A stretch of DNA of 64,000 nt from Collinsella sp. (GCA_019414445.1 DXMA01000007.1:51174-115173), one strand, 5' to 3'; counted from the first letter of the stretch, positions 1 to 8,867 are shown. Numbers and translations are program-made. Notes: generated by a model from the letters alone, not told the origin.

Positions 1-1
1 G

Positions 2-811
2 CTGCGCGCCATCGGAGACGACGAGCTGCCCGACCTGAGCGGCCAGCGCGTGTGCGTCATCGGTGGCGGCAACGTGGCCATGGACGTGGCGCGCTCTGCC
101 GTGCGCTGCGGTGCCGAAAAGGTGAGCATCGTCTACCGCCGTCGCATCTGCGATATGACGGCCCAGGACGCCGAGATTGCCGGCGCCCAGGCCGAGGGTT
201 GCGAGGTTCTGGAGCTCACGGCGCCGCTCGCCATCGAGACGGGCGAAGATGGTCGCGTGAGCGGCCTGCGCGTGCAACCGCAGATTATCGGCGAGCCCCG
301 CCGCGGTCGTCCGGCTCCGCGTGCCGCCGCTACGCCCGAGCGCGTCATCCCCTGCGAGCGCGTGTTTGTCGCCATTGGCCAGGACATCGATTCCAAGCCG
401 TTTGAGGACATGGGCATCGCCTGCAAGTGGGGTTGCGTGGTCACCGACTCGGACGGTGCCGTGCCCAACTTCGATGGCCTCTTTAGCGGCGGCGACTGCC
501 AGACCGGTCCCGCCACCGTCATCCGTGCCATCAACGCCGGCCGCGTGGCTTCGGCAAACATCGACCGCTATCTGGGCTTCGACCACAAGATCAAGCTCGA
601 CGTGGAGCTGCCGACCGTGCAGTTTAAGGGCAAGCACGAGTGCGGCCGTTGCGAGCTGGGCGAGCGCGAGGCCGGCGAGCGCATTCACGATTGGAATCTG
701 GTCGAGCAGGGTCTCACCGAGGAGGAGGCGCGCCAGGAGGCGAGCCGCTGCCTGCGCTGCGACCACTTTGGCTTTGGCGCGTTCCGCGGAGGGAGGAACC
801 TGGAATGGTAG
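2..811 (+). CDS. FAD/NAD(P)-dependent oxidoreductase, hydrogenase partner (5' end outside window)
   Basis: The reading frame is open from base 2, so the N-terminus lies upstream of the window. The visible part is the NAD(P)-binding and second FAD-contact half of a GltD-like (glutamate synthase small subunit type) flavoprotein: a GGGNVAMDVAR dinucleotide-binding loop at the start and SGGDCQTGPATVIRAINAGR for FAD near two thirds. The C-terminus carries extra cysteines (HECGRCELG and SRCLRCDHFG), which could hold an iron-sulfur cluster. It overlaps the start of the [FeFe] hydrogenase gene by 7 nt, so the two are translationally coupled. In related anaerobes such flavoproteins, often fused to a NuoF-like module, pass electrons between NAD(P)H and the hydrogenase; that role is inferred here. 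Whether a NuoF domain precedes it cannot be seen. Confidence 0.8.
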   Translation: MRAIGDDELPDLSGQRVCVIGGGNVAMDVARSAVRCGAEKVSIVYRRRICDMTAQDAEIAGAQAEGCEVLELTAPLAIETGEDGRVSGLRVQPQIIGEPRRGRPAPRAAATPERVIPCERVFVAIGQDIDSKPFEDMGIACKWGCVVTDSDGAVPNFDGLFSGGDCQTGPATVIRAINAGRVASANIDRYLGFDHKIKLDVELPTVQFKGKHECGRCELGEREAGERIHDWNLVEQGLTEEEARQEASRCLRCDHFGFGAFRGGRNLEW

Positions 812-2616
812 AGCTCAACAAAACCACCGTCGGCGACAACAGCGAAAACGGAGCGCACAACATGGTCAAGCTCACTATCGATAATTGCGAGGTCGTGGTG
901 CCCGAGCACACCACGATCCTGGACGCGGCCAAGTCCGTCGGCATCCAGATTCCCACCCTGTGCTACCTACGCGATCTAAACGAGATTGGCGGTTGCCGCG
1001 TGTGCGTGGTCGAGGTTGAGGGCTGCGACCAGCTGGTTGCCGCCTGCAACAACTACGTGCTCGACGGCATGGTGGTCCACACCAACAGCCCCAAAGCCCG
1101 CGAGGCGCGTCGCACCAACGTGCAACTGCTGCTGTCCCAGCACGACTCGCGCTGCACGAGCTGTGTGCGCAGCGGTAACTGCAACCTGCAGACCATTGCC
1201 AACAACCTGGGCATTTTCTATCTGCCGTATCAAAGGCATTTGGCGGGCGAGGGCTGGGATTTCGATTTCCCCATCATCCGCGAAAACGACAAGTGCATTA
1301 AATGCATGCGCTGCATCAAGGTGTGCGAGAGCGTACAGGGCCTAGGGATTTGGGACCTGACCAACCGCGCCACGCATACCGCCGTGGGCACCCGCGGGCG
1401 CGTGCCGATCGGCAAGACCGATTGCGTCGCGTGCGGCCAGTGCATCACGCATTGCCCGACGGGCGCGCTGCGCGAGCGCGACGACACCGAGACCGTGTTT
1501 GACGCGCTTGCTAATCCCGACAAGATCGTGCTGGTGCAGATCGCGCCTGCCGTGCGCAGCGCCTGGGGCGAGGAGCTCGGCATATCTCGCGAGGAGGCAA
1601 CCGTCGAGCGTCTGGCCTGCGCACTGCGCCGCGTTGGCTTTGAGTACGTGTTCGACACCGATTTCTCGGCCGACCTCACCATTATGGAGGAGGGTTCCGA
1701 GCTGCTCGAGCGCCTAGGCGCCGCCGCTAAGGGCGAAGGCGACAGCCGCGGCTGGCCCATGTTTACGAGCTGCTGCCCGGGTTGGGTGCGCTTTGTGAAG
1801 GCGCGCTATCCGGAGTTTGTCGACAGCCTGTCCACGTCCAAGTCGCCGCAGCAGATGTTCGGCGCCATCGCCAAGACATACTACGCCAAGGTGCTGGGCG
1901 TTGAGCCCGAGCGCTTGTTCGTGGTGTCCGTGATGCCGTGCACGGCCAAGAAGGCCGAGTGTGCGCTGCCGAGCATGGTGGGCGAGGACGGCACGCCCGA
2001 CGTGGACGTTGCGCTGACGGTGCGCGAGATGGTGCGCATGATTCGCGCGAGCCACGTGAGCGTGGACACGCTGGTCGAGGAGCCGCTCGACACGCCGCTG
2101 GGCTTTGGCACGGGCGCGGGTGTGATCTTTGGCGCCACGGGCGGTGTGATGGAAGCTGCTGTGCGCTCGGCCTATTACCTGGTGACGGGCAAGAACCCCG
2201 ACGCCGATTTCTTTACCGACGTGCGCGGCCTGGACGGCTGGAAGGAAGCCGTGGCCGATATCGATGGCACCAAGGTGCGCGTCGCCGTGGCACACGGGCT
2301 GGGCAATGCCGCCCGCCTGCTCGACGCAATTCGCGACGGCCGTGTGAGCTATGACTTTGTCGAGGTCATGGCGTGCCCCGGCGGCTGCGTCGGTGGTGGC
2401 GGTCAGCCCATTCACGACGGTTGCGAGCTGGCTGCCGAGCGTGGCCAGGTGCTCTGGGGCCTCGATGCGAACGCCGAGATTCGCTTCTCGCACGAGAATC
2501 CCGATGTCCAGGCGTGCTACCGCGAGTTCTTAGGCGAGCCGCTCTCGCCACTGGCCGAGGAGCTGCTGCATACCGACCATCACGCATGGACGATGCCTAA
2601 CGAGGGGACGTGCTAG
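805..2616 (+). CDS. hydA: [FeFe] hydrogenase catalytic subunit, NAD-linked HydA/HndD type
   Basis: Reversible proton reduction to H2 at an H-cluster, in the cytoplasm, probably coupled to the upstream flavoprotein. Domains in order: plant-type [2Fe-2S] domain (about residues 20-100), a His-Cys3 cluster (QHDSRCTSC..C), two [4Fe-4S] motifs (CIKCMRCIKVCE and CVACGQCITHCP), then the H-cluster domain with all three signatures: TSCCPGW at 321-327, MPCTAKK at 377-383 and MACPGGCVGGGGQP at 522-535, and a small-subunit-like tail. All H-cluster cysteines are present, so it should be active. I chose the ATG at 805 for the strong GGGAGG eight bases upstream; the in-frame ATG at 862, also with a GGAG, matches the usual family N-terminus (MVKLTIDN) and may be the real start. 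Maturases HydEFG are not in the window. The next gene begins 2 nt after the stop. Confidence 0.93.
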   Translation: MVELNKTTVGDNSENGAHNMVKLTIDNCEVVVPEHTTILDAAKSVGIQIPTLCYLRDLNEIGGCRVCVVEVEGCDQLVAACNNYVLDGMVVHTNSPKAREARRTNVQLLLSQHDSRCTSCVRSGNCNLQTIANNLGIFYLPYQRHLAGEGWDFDFPIIRENDKCIKCMRCIKVCESVQGLGIWDLTNRATHTAVGTRGRVPIGKTDCVACGQCITHCPTGALRERDDTETVFDALANPDKIVLVQIAPAVRSAWGEELGISREEATVERLACALRRVGFEYVFDTDFSADLTIMEEGSELLERLGAAAKGEGDSRGWPMFTSCCPGWVRFVKARYPEFVDSLSTSKSPQQMFGAIAKTYYAKVLGVEPERLFVVSVMPCTAKKAECALPSMVGEDGTPDVDVALTVREMVRMIRASHVSVDTLVEEPLDTPLGFGTGAGVIFGATGGVMEAAVRSAYYLVTGKNPDADFFTDVRGLDGWKEAVADIDGTKVRVAVAHGLGNAARLLDAIRDGRVSYDFVEVMACPGGCVGGGGQPIHDGCELAAERGQVLWGLDANAEIRFSHENPDVQACYREFLGEPLSPLAEELLHTDHHAWTMPNEGTC

Positions 2617-2618
2617 CG

Positions 2619-3674
2619 ATGCGCGCGTTTGATGTTGAGATGTCGCGCCGGGGGTTTGCCTCGGCGCTCGCCGCGGGCGCCCTGTCACTTGCGCTCGCGG
2701 GCTGTGGCGGCGGGGCTGCCGGTGCCGGGTCCGCCGCGGGCTCGGTTGCCACGGACGGCGCCGGTGCTGCCGCAGAGCCGGTCGAGGTGCACGTCGCCTC
2801 GCTCAAGGGTCCGACGTCGATCGGTCTGGTGCAGTTTATGGACCAGGCAGCCGATGGCGAGACGGACAATGAGTTCGACTTTGCGATCAACACTGCCGCC
2901 GACGAGATTGTGCCCAAGGTCATTCAGGGCGATATCGATATCGCCCTGGTGCCCGCCAACGTGGCGAGCGTGCTCTACAACAAGACCGAGGGCGCGGTGC
3001 AGGTCATCGATATCAACACGCTGGGCGTGCTGAACGTTGTGACGGGCGACGCGAGTGTGGCCTCGTTTGGCGATCTGGCGGGCCATACTGTCTATATGAC
3101 GGGCAAGGGCACCACGCCGGAGTACGTCATGAACTACTTGCTGGAGCGCGCGGGCCTGACCGGCCAGGTGGCGCTTGAGTTTAAGAGCGAGCCCACCGAG
3201 GTGCTGTCGGCGTTGCTTGTCGACCCGTCCGCCGTGGGCGTGCTGCCGGAGCCGTTCAAGACCGCTGCCATCGCCAAGAGCGAAGGCAAGCTGTCGGCGC
3301 CGGTGAGCCTGACCGATGTGTGGGATGAGCTAGCGGGTGACACGGGTTCGCGCCTGCTGACGGGCGTGACCGTGGTGCGCCGTGCCTTTGCCGAGGAGCA
3401 TCCCGAGGCCGTGGCGGAATTCTTGCGCTGCCATGAGGCGAGCGTGAAGGCCGTCAATGCGGCGCCGGCAGATTGGGCACAGGCCGTGGTCGATGCGGGT
3501 ATCGTCGATAACGCCGCGATTGCTGAAAAGGCGATTCCCGGGTGCATGCTCGTGTGCCAGACGGGGAAGGATATGAAGGCGGCGCTCGGTGGGTACCTGC
3601 AGGTGCTGGCCGATGCGGGCGCGAGCGCCGTGGGCGGCAAGCTCCCGGCTGATGATTTCTATTACATGGAGTAG
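2619..3674 (+). CDS. ABC transporter substrate-binding lipoprotein (NMT1/SsuA-like)
   Basis: An extracytoplasmic solute receptor tethered as a lipoprotein. The N-terminus has basic residues, a hydrophobic stretch and a lipobox LAGC near residue 30, followed by a Gly/Ala-rich linker. The body has the two-lobe pattern of NMT1/THI5 and SsuA/TauA receptors, for example the segment reading GDIDIALVPANVASVLYNK and a later VGVLPEPFKTAA. The ligand cannot be named: this superfamily binds sulfonates, thiamine precursors, nitrate and others. The gene starts 2 nt after hydA and ends 3 nt before the fused permease-ATPase, so the three are almost certainly one operon. ATG 2619 has a GAGGGG about 11 nt upstream; ATG 2640 (MSRRGF) is an alternative that gives a more typical signal peptide. 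Confidence 0.85.
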   Translation: MRAFDVEMSRRGFASALAAGALSLALAGCGGGAAGAGSAAGSVATDGAGAAAEPVEVHVASLKGPTSIGLVQFMDQAADGETDNEFDFAINTAADEIVPKVIQGDIDIALVPANVASVLYNKTEGAVQVIDINTLGVLNVVTGDASVASFGDLAGHTVYMTGKGTTPEYVMNYLLERAGLTGQVALEFKSEPTEVLSALLVDPSAVGVLPEPFKTAAIAKSEGKLSAPVSLTDVWDELAGDTGSRLLTGVTVVRRAFAEEHPEAVAEFLRCHEASVKAVNAAPADWAQAVVDAGIVDNAAIAEKAIPGCMLVCQTGKDMKAALGGYLQVLADAGASAVGGKLPADDFYYME

Positions 3675-3677
3675 CCC

Positions 3678-5057
3678 GTGCGTGCGTTTGCTCGACAAAT
3701 GACAGAGCGTATGAAGGCGGTGACGGCAGCAGGTGCCGTTGCTGCCTTTTGGCTTGCCGTGTGGGTCTTTGCAGCAGCACTGGTGGCGCAGCCGTTGATT
3801 TTGCCGGGGCCAGGCACTGTTGCGATGGCGTTGCTGCGCCTGGTGTGCGATGGCGGTACCTGGGCGATTTTGGCGGGCTCGGGCGCGCGGATATTGGGCG
3901 GGCTGGCGCTTGCCGCGGTGTGCGGCGGTGTGCTGGCGGGGGCCTCGGTGCGGTCGCGAACGTTTGCCCGCCTGGTGGCGCCGGCGCTTTCGTTTGTTAA
4001 GGCGACACCGGTTGCCTGCGTGGTGGTCCTGCTGCTCATTTGGTTGGGGTCGGCGCGCGTGAGCATTGCGGCGGTCTTTTTGATGGCGCTGCCGGGCGTG
4101 TATTTTTCGCTGGTTGAGGGTTTGACGCAAGCGGATAAGCCACTGGAGCAGATGTTTCGTCTGCATGGCGTGCGGGGTTGGCGTCTGTTTTGCGCCCACA
4201 CCTGGCGCGAGGTCCTGCCGTTTGTGCTTTCGTGTTCCCGCGCCGTGATTGGCATGAGCTGGAAGGCCGGCGTGGCGGCGGAGCTCATCGGCATGGCGAC
4301 GGGCACCGTGGGCGAACGCATCTATCAGGCGAAACTGCTCATCGAGACGGCTGACCTGCTGGCGTGGACCGTGCTGGTCGTTGCCGCCTCGTGGGCGTGC
4401 GAGCGTGTGCTGGTGTGGCTGCTGCGGGTTTCGGGGCCCGTAGCGTGGCGCGCTGCCGTGCGGGCGCATGGGTGTGGTAGTCGCGGACGTGCGGGCGGCT
4501 CTGCTGGCGGCAGGGCTGCTGCGGAGCTTGCGCTCGCCGTGGGCGACCGAGCGCCCTGGGCGCCGGCGCTCGATGGACTGGTACTTCGCGTTTCTGCTGG
4601 TGGGCGCACCTGCGTGATGGGCGCTTCGGGCGTGGGCAAGTCGACGCTGCTTGCGCTGGCGGCGGGCGAGTGCGCGCCGTGCTCCATGGTGTTTCAGGAT
4701 GTGTGCCTGGTCGAGGACGCTTCTGCCTTGGATAATGTGCTGGTGTGCGCCGACGCGCGCGTGGATGCCTCGAGTGCCGCAGCCCTGTTGCGCCTGCTGG
4801 TACCGGGGATCGATGTGCATGCACGCGTGGCTGAGCTCTCGGGTGGGCAGCGTCGTCGCGTCGAGATTGCCCGAGCCCTGCTGTGCCCGGGCGGCGCAGT
4901 GATTCTGGACGAGCCCTTTACCGGTCTAGACATCGCTGCGCGCGACGCATGCACCGAGGTCGTGCTCGACTTGCTCGACGGCCGTATGCTGTTGCTTGCC
5001 ACGCACGATTCCGCTGACGCTCGGGCCCTCAATATCTCGGACATCATCACGCTCTAA
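3678..5057 (+). CDS. Fused ABC importer: permease domain plus ATPase domain in one protein
   Basis: The first about 260 residues form a SsuC/TauC-like permease with about six membrane helices, an N-terminal LILPGPGTVAMALLR and the coupling-helix region near AGVAAELIGMATGTVGERI. A short Arg/Gly/Ala-rich linker leads into an ATPase with Walker A GASGVGKST (315-323), Q-loop Gln340, signature LSGGQ (387-391), Walker B ILDEP with Glu412 and H-loop His443. These two domains are normally separate genes in this importer family. The ATPase is compact: only about 17 residues lie between Walker A and the Q-loop, where about 35-40 are usual. The GTG start is 3 nt after the receptor gene and has a GGAG six bases upstream. 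It should import the ligand of the receptor encoded just before it. Confidence 0.85.
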   Translation: MRAFARQMTERMKAVTAAGAVAAFWLAVWVFAAALVAQPLILPGPGTVAMALLRLVCDGGTWAILAGSGARILGGLALAAVCGGVLAGASVRSRTFARLVAPALSFVKATPVACVVVLLLIWLGSARVSIAAVFLMALPGVYFSLVEGLTQADKPLEQMFRLHGVRGWRLFCAHTWREVLPFVLSCSRAVIGMSWKAGVAAELIGMATGTVGERIYQAKLLIETADLLAWTVLVVAASWACERVLVWLLRVSGPVAWRAAVRAHGCGSRGRAGGSAGGRAAAELALAVGDRAPWAPALDGLVLRVSAGGRTCVMGASGVGKSTLLALAAGECAPCSMVFQDVCLVEDASALDNVLVCADARVDASSAAALLRLLVPGIDVHARVAELSGGQRRRVEIARALLCPGGAVILDEPFTGLDIAARDACTEVVLDLLDGRMLLLATHDSADARALNISDIITL

Positions 5058-5130
5058 AGACTTACTCAGCAACAAATTGATCCGTTTTTTCTCCGTCCCC
5101 ATGGGGTCGGGTATGGTATTCTATCTACGG

Positions 5131-5159
5131 GGTAATACTTAGGAATACCAAGTAATACC
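5131..5159. promoter_or_regulatory. Inverted repeat upstream of dinJ-like gene, candidate autoregulatory operator
   Basis: GGTAATACTT and AAGTAATACC form a 9-of-10 inverted repeat around a 9-nt spacer that itself contains GGAATACC. A further GGTATT lies at 5115-5120. RelB/DinJ antitoxins usually repress their own promoters through such palindromes; the assignment here is by position only, about 110 bp upstream of the antitoxin start. Confidence 0.35.
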
Positions 5160-5272
5160 AACGCCGTAGAACAAACTCCAGATGCGGGCCAATCGGGTTG
5201 CCTTCACAGCCCGTCGCCCAGCCGCGTGGCCCGCATCCATCCGCACCACCGTCGTTTCAAGAAGGAAGCGCC

Positions 5273-5476
5273 ATGGCAGAACACATGACCCCGGTTGTCG
5301 CGAAGGTTTTGCCCGAGGAAAAGGCGGCCTTCGCGGCGGCAACCCAGCTCGTGGGCACCACACCGTCCAACGCCATCCGCATGTTCATCGCCGCTTTCAA
5401 TCGCTGCGGCACCTTCCCGTTCGACATCTCGCCGAGCGGGGCTTTTGGCGCTGCGCCCGATTCTCATCAACAATGA
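5273..5476 (+). CDS. RelB/DinJ-family antitoxin, apparently without a toxin
   Basis: A 67-residue protein with the RelB/DinJ ribbon-helix-helix pattern: VVAKVLPEEKAAFAAA, then GTTPSNAIRMFIAAFN and the conserved ending FPFDI. Members bind DNA as dimers and wrap a RelE/YafQ-type RNase toxin with the C-terminal tail. Here the tail after FDI is short (about 17 residues) and Gly/Ala/Ser-rich, and no toxin reading frame follows: downstream are an inverted repeat and a CPBP protease gene. It may be a remnant, or a solitary regulator. ATG 5273 follows GAAGGAAG; longer in-frame starts upstream lack a ribosome binding site. Confidence 0.7.
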   Translation: MAEHMTPVVAKVLPEEKAAFAAATQLVGTTPSNAIRMFIAAFNRCGTFPFDISPSGAFGAAPDSHQQ

Positions 5477-5489
5477 CTGTCCCAAACTG

Positions 5490-5547
5490 CCGGCACTTGG
5501 GGACGTTCCTTTTCAGCCGGCAGTTAAGGAACGTCCCTAAGTGCCGG
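5490..5547. repeat. Intergenic inverted repeat with GGGAC core
   Basis: Arms 5490-5511 and 5526-5547 pair at 21 of 22 positions around a 14-nt loop. The arm carries CACTTGGGGACGTTCCTT. A second pairing is possible, AACTGCCGG at 5485 with CCGGCAGTT at 5517, so the region could switch between two hairpins. It abuts the ribosome binding site of the CPBP gene. It resembles other GGGAC-cored hairpins in this window (8653, 9591, 12620, 23666, 27648). Confidence 0.7.
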
Positions 5548-5564
5548 GTTTTGAGGAGGTTGGC

Positions 5565-6476
5565 ATGCTCAATGCGATGGCGTGGGCGCTTGCCTGTTTT
5601 GGCGTTGTCGCTGCCGATATAGCCCTGAGCGTGGTTCTGTTTTCAGTTCTCGATGCCGTGTCGGTGCTGACGGGTTTCCCGATCGACAACCTCGATATTC
5701 AATGGTTCCAGGCTGCCGCTCAGACGGCGTCATTTTTGATGGCGCTGCTGTGGTGGCGTTATCTGTGGCCCCGCTCCTTCATGGCGCGCCGGCAAGGCGA
5801 GCGCCCGCTCGGTGGGGGAGCAAGCGCGGCATGGAAGCGCATTGTCTGCGTTGTCGTGATCGGCCTATCCATGCAGGTGGTCATTAGCTACCTATGCGAC
5901 GGCGTGCTGTCGCTGCTGCCCGAGGTCGCGGCAGACTATAGCGAGCTCGTCGAGGAAACGGGCATGGGCGATACCAGCCTTCTTGCCGTCCTGACCACGG
6001 TGCTCGGCGCGCCGTTTTGCGAGGAACTGCTGGTGCGCGGCATCATCTTTGAGTTTTCGCTGCGTGCGTTTAATCCACAGTGCCGTTCGCTCTGGAAGCG
6101 CCGGCGCCGCGCGAACGCGCAGGACGGCGCCATAGTGCCCTGGGCGGCCCCGAGTACCTGGGGCGTCGCCGCGGCAATCGTGCTGCAGGCGGCGGTCTTC
6201 GGCTTTATGCACATGAACTGGGTGCAGGGCTGCTATGCGGGCGCCGCCGCCCTCATTTTTGGTTGGGTGCTCGTGACCACCGGAAAGCTCCGCTACACGA
6301 TCCTGCTGCACTTTGCCTTTAATGCCGGGTCGTATCTCATGACGATGCTCTGGCTTGTGAACACGCCGCTCGACGTGGCGGTCACGGTTGCCATCGCCGG
6401 CATCATCCTCGTGGAGGCGATGCGCTTACTGCGCCACGCATGCGAGACGGACATAGCGACGGCACCGCTGCCTTAG
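5565..6476 (+). CDS. CPBP-family intramembrane metalloprotease
   Basis: A membrane protein of 303 residues with about eight hydrophobic segments. The CPBP (Abi/CAAX protease) signature is complete: CEELLVRG (EExxxR), then FGFMHMN with the metal His, and HFAFNA near the C-terminus. Relatives cleave prenylated or signal-type peptides, or protect against bacteriocins; the substrate here is unknown. ATG 5565 has a GAGGAGG eight bases upstream; the GTG at 5541 lies inside the preceding hairpin and is less likely. Its TAG overlaps the TAA of the convergent YgiQ gene (shared TTAG at 6473-6476), so no terminator separates them. Confidence 0.87.
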   Translation: MLNAMAWALACFGVVAADIALSVVLFSVLDAVSVLTGFPIDNLDIQWFQAAAQTASFLMALLWWRYLWPRSFMARRQGERPLGGGASAAWKRIVCVVVIGLSMQVVISYLCDGVLSLLPEVAADYSELVEETGMGDTSLLAVLTTVLGAPFCEELLVRGIIFEFSLRAFNPQCRSLWKRRRRANAQDGAIVPWAAPSTWGVAAAIVLQAAVFGFMHMNWVQGCYAGAAALIFGWVLVTTGKLRYTILLHFAFNAGSYLMTMLWLVNTPLDVAVTVAIAGIILVEAMRLLRHACETDIATAPLP

Positions 6477-8614
6477 TTGCGCCTGCCGCCGCCGTTGGCA
6501 CCCTGACGCCCCTGGGCCGCGCGGTTGCGGCCGGCAGTGTTCTGCGCGCGCGACATGCCGCCGTGACCCTTGCTGCCCTTAGGCCCCTTGCCGGCGCCGC
6601 CAGCGCCACCGTGGGCCTTGCCGCCCTTATTGCCGGTCCCATGTCCGCCGCCAGCAGACGTCTCGCCCGGGCGCGGCGGTACGGGACGGATCAGGCAATG
6701 CTTGGTGTAGCCGATCAGGTCACGACGCCCGGCCTTCTCCAGCGCCTCGCGCACGAGCTTGTAGTTCTCGGGTTTGCGATACTGAATCAGCGCGCGCTGC
6801 ATGGCCTTCTCGTGCGGGTCGCGCGCTACATAGATCGGCTCCATGGTGCGCGGATCCACGCCGGTGTAGTACATGCACGTCGACATGGTGGACGGGGTGG
6901 GGTAGAAGTCCTGCACCTGCTCGGGCATGTAGCCCATGTCGCGTACGGCCTCGGCAAGGTCCACGGCTTCCTTCATGGTCGAGCCGGGGTGGCTCGAGAT
7001 CAGGTACGGCACCACGTACTGCTTAAGGCCGTATTCACGGTTCAAGCGCTCAAATTTGCGACAGAATGCATCGTAGACGGCGCGGCTCGGCTTGCCCATT
7101 ACGGAGAGCACCGCGTCGCTCACGTGCTCGGGTGCCACGCGTAGCTGGCCCGAGACATGGTGCTCCAGCAGCTCGCGCAAAAACTCGTCCGAGGCATCGG
7201 CCATGGTGTAGTCAAAACGGATGCCGCTGCGGACAAAGACCTTCTTGACGCCCGGCAGCTGGCGCAGGTCGCGCAGCAGCTGCGTGTAGCCGCTCTCGTC
7301 GACCACCATGTTCTTGCACACGCTCGGCCACAGACAGCGCTTGTTCTTGCACACGCCGTGTTTGAGCTGCTTGTCGCAGGCCGGGCGGCTAAAGTTGGCC
7401 GTCGGTCCGCCCACGTCGTTGATGTAGCCCTTAAACTCGGGATCGCGCGTGAGCAGCTCGGCCTCGCGCATGATCGAGTCGTGGCTGCGCATCTGCAACA
7501 CGCGGCCCTGGTGGAAGGTGAGGGCGCAAAACGAGCACTCACCAAAACAGCCGCGGTTGGAGCTTATGGAAAACTTGATCTCAGCAAAGGCCGGCACGCC
7601 GCCCGCCGCGTCGTAATCGGGATGCCAGTCGCGTGCGTAGGGGAGTTCGGCCACCTCGTCCATCTCATCGGTAGTGAGCGTCGCCGACGGCGGGTTTTGC
7701 ACCACATAGACGCTGTTGGGGTAGGGCTCTACCAGGCGATGCCCGGTGATGGGGTCCATATTCTGTTGCTGCACGTTAAAGCTGCGCGCGTAGTTGAGCT
7801 TGTCGGCGGTAAGGTCGTCCCAGCTGGGCAGCAGATCGTAGTCGTAGACCTCGTCGAGCGAGCCTGTGCGGTAGACGGTGCCGTTGATATAGGTGATCTG
7901 ATCGACGGGCAGTCCCGCGTCGAGCGCGTCGGCGATCTCGACGATCGCGTGCTCGCCCATGCCGTAGATGAGGATGTCGGCGCCCGAGTCGAGCAGTACC
8001 GAGCGCTTGAGCTTGTCCTGCCAGTAGTCGTAGTGAGCCAGGCGGCGCAGGCTTGCCTCGATGCCGCCGATGATGATGGGAGCGTCCTTGAACGTCTGAC
8101 GGATGAGGTTGCCGTAGACCGTGACGGCACGATTGGGGCGGTGCCCCTCCTCGCCACCGGGGGTATAGGCGTCGGTATGGCGACGGTGCTTGGTCACCGA
8201 ATAGTGGTTGACCATGGAGTCCATGTTGCCGGCGCTGACCAAAAAGCCCAGGCGCGGCTCACCGAGCACCGTGATGCTGGCGGGGTCGGTCCAGTCGGGC
8301 TGGCAGATGATGCCCACTTTGTAGCCGTGCGCGTCGAGGACGCGGCTGATGATGGCCATACCAAAGCTGGGGTGGTCCACGTAGGCGTCGCCGCAGATGT
8401 AGACAAAGTCGCACTGGTCCCAGCCGCGCGCATCCATGTCGGCGCGGCTGACGGGGAGGAACTTATCGCGGCCCGGGCGCCAGGGGCGGGCGGGCGCTGC
8501 AGAGGCATGCGTGGGTCGCGAGCCCTGCGCCTTACCGCCGCGCTTTTGCTGCTGGCCCTGTTTGCCCTGCTGTTCGCGTTGGCTGTTCTGAGCGTGCTGA
8601 GGCTTTTTTGCCAC
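6473..8614 (-). CDS. YgiQ-family radical SAM protein (UPF0313)
   Basis: A 713-residue member of the YgiQ family. The N-terminal B12-binding-like region (FVYICGDAYVDHPSFGMAI) precedes the radical SAM core with the cluster motif RGCFGECSFC, cysteines 356, 360 and 363. The family C-terminal domain follows. The biochemical role of YgiQ proteins is not established. Both ends carry low-complexity additions: a Gln/Lys-rich leader of about 40 residues and a Gly-rich, basic tail of about 60 residues, which may bind RNA or simply be disordered. The GTG start at 8614 is chosen because a GGGAGGG sits five bases before it; a longer in-frame start at 8785 has no such site. Confidence 0.9.
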   Translation of the reverse strand: MAKKPQHAQNSQREQQGKQGQQQKRGGKAQGSRPTHASAAPARPWRPGRDKFLPVSRADMDARGWDQCDFVYICGDAYVDHPSFGMAIISRVLDAHGYKVGIICQPDWTDPASITVLGEPRLGFLVSAGNMDSMVNHYSVTKHRRHTDAYTPGGEEGHRPNRAVTVYGNLIRQTFKDAPIIIGGIEASLRRLAHYDYWQDKLKRSVLLDSGADILIYGMGEHAIVEIADALDAGLPVDQITYINGTVYRTGSLDEVYDYDLLPSWDDLTADKLNYARSFNVQQQNMDPITGHRLVEPYPNSVYVVQNPPSATLTTDEMDEVAELPYARDWHPDYDAAGGVPAFAEIKFSISSNRGCFGECSFCALTFHQGRVLQMRSHDSIMREAELLTRDPEFKGYINDVGGPTANFSRPACDKQLKHGVCKNKRCLWPSVCKNMVVDESGYTQLLRDLRQLPGVKKVFVRSGIRFDYTMADASDEFLRELLEHHVSGQLRVAPEHVSDAVLSVMGKPSRAVYDAFCRKFERLNREYGLKQYVVPYLISSHPGSTMKEAVDLAEAVRDMGYMPEQVQDFYPTPSTMSTCMYYTGVDPRTMEPIYVARDPHEKAMQRALIQYRKPENYKLVREALEKAGRRDLIGYTKHCLIRPVPPRPGETSAGGGHGTGNKGGKAHGGAGGAGKGPKGSKGHGGMSRAQNTAGRNRAAQGRQGANGGGRRN

Positions 8615-8652
8615 GATCCCTCCCGGTGTCTGTATGTTGCACGTAATTGTAA

Positions 8653-8685
8653 CCAGTCTTTTTGGGACGGCGCTAAAAAGACTGG
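8653..8685. repeat. 11-bp perfect inverted repeat with GGGACGG loop
   Basis: CCAGTCTTTTT at 8653-8663 pairs perfectly with AAAAAGACTGG at 8675-8685; the 11-nt loop is GGGACGGCGCT. It lies in the divergent region between the YgiQ gene and yoaK. It could be an operator or another member of the GGGAC hairpin class. Confidence 0.5.
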
Positions 8686-8867
8686 TGGAGTACATGAGCT
8701 GGTGAGTGAGAGCGTCGCTGAGCCAGTCGTTTGTTTCCAGACTGTGTATCTGCGCGTTGGAGAACCCGTCTCGCGCGCACGCCATGTTGTCAATGGGTTA
8801 CAGTATGAACGGCGGTTATGTTTCCGCCAACGCACGAGAGGGTCGTCAACAAGGAGGATGCACGACG

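Noticed and set aside
3330..4820. Long minus-strand frame opposite the fused ABC gene
   Set aside because: Arg/His/Gln-rich low-complexity translation typical of an antisense shadow; the plus-strand product has all ABC motifs.
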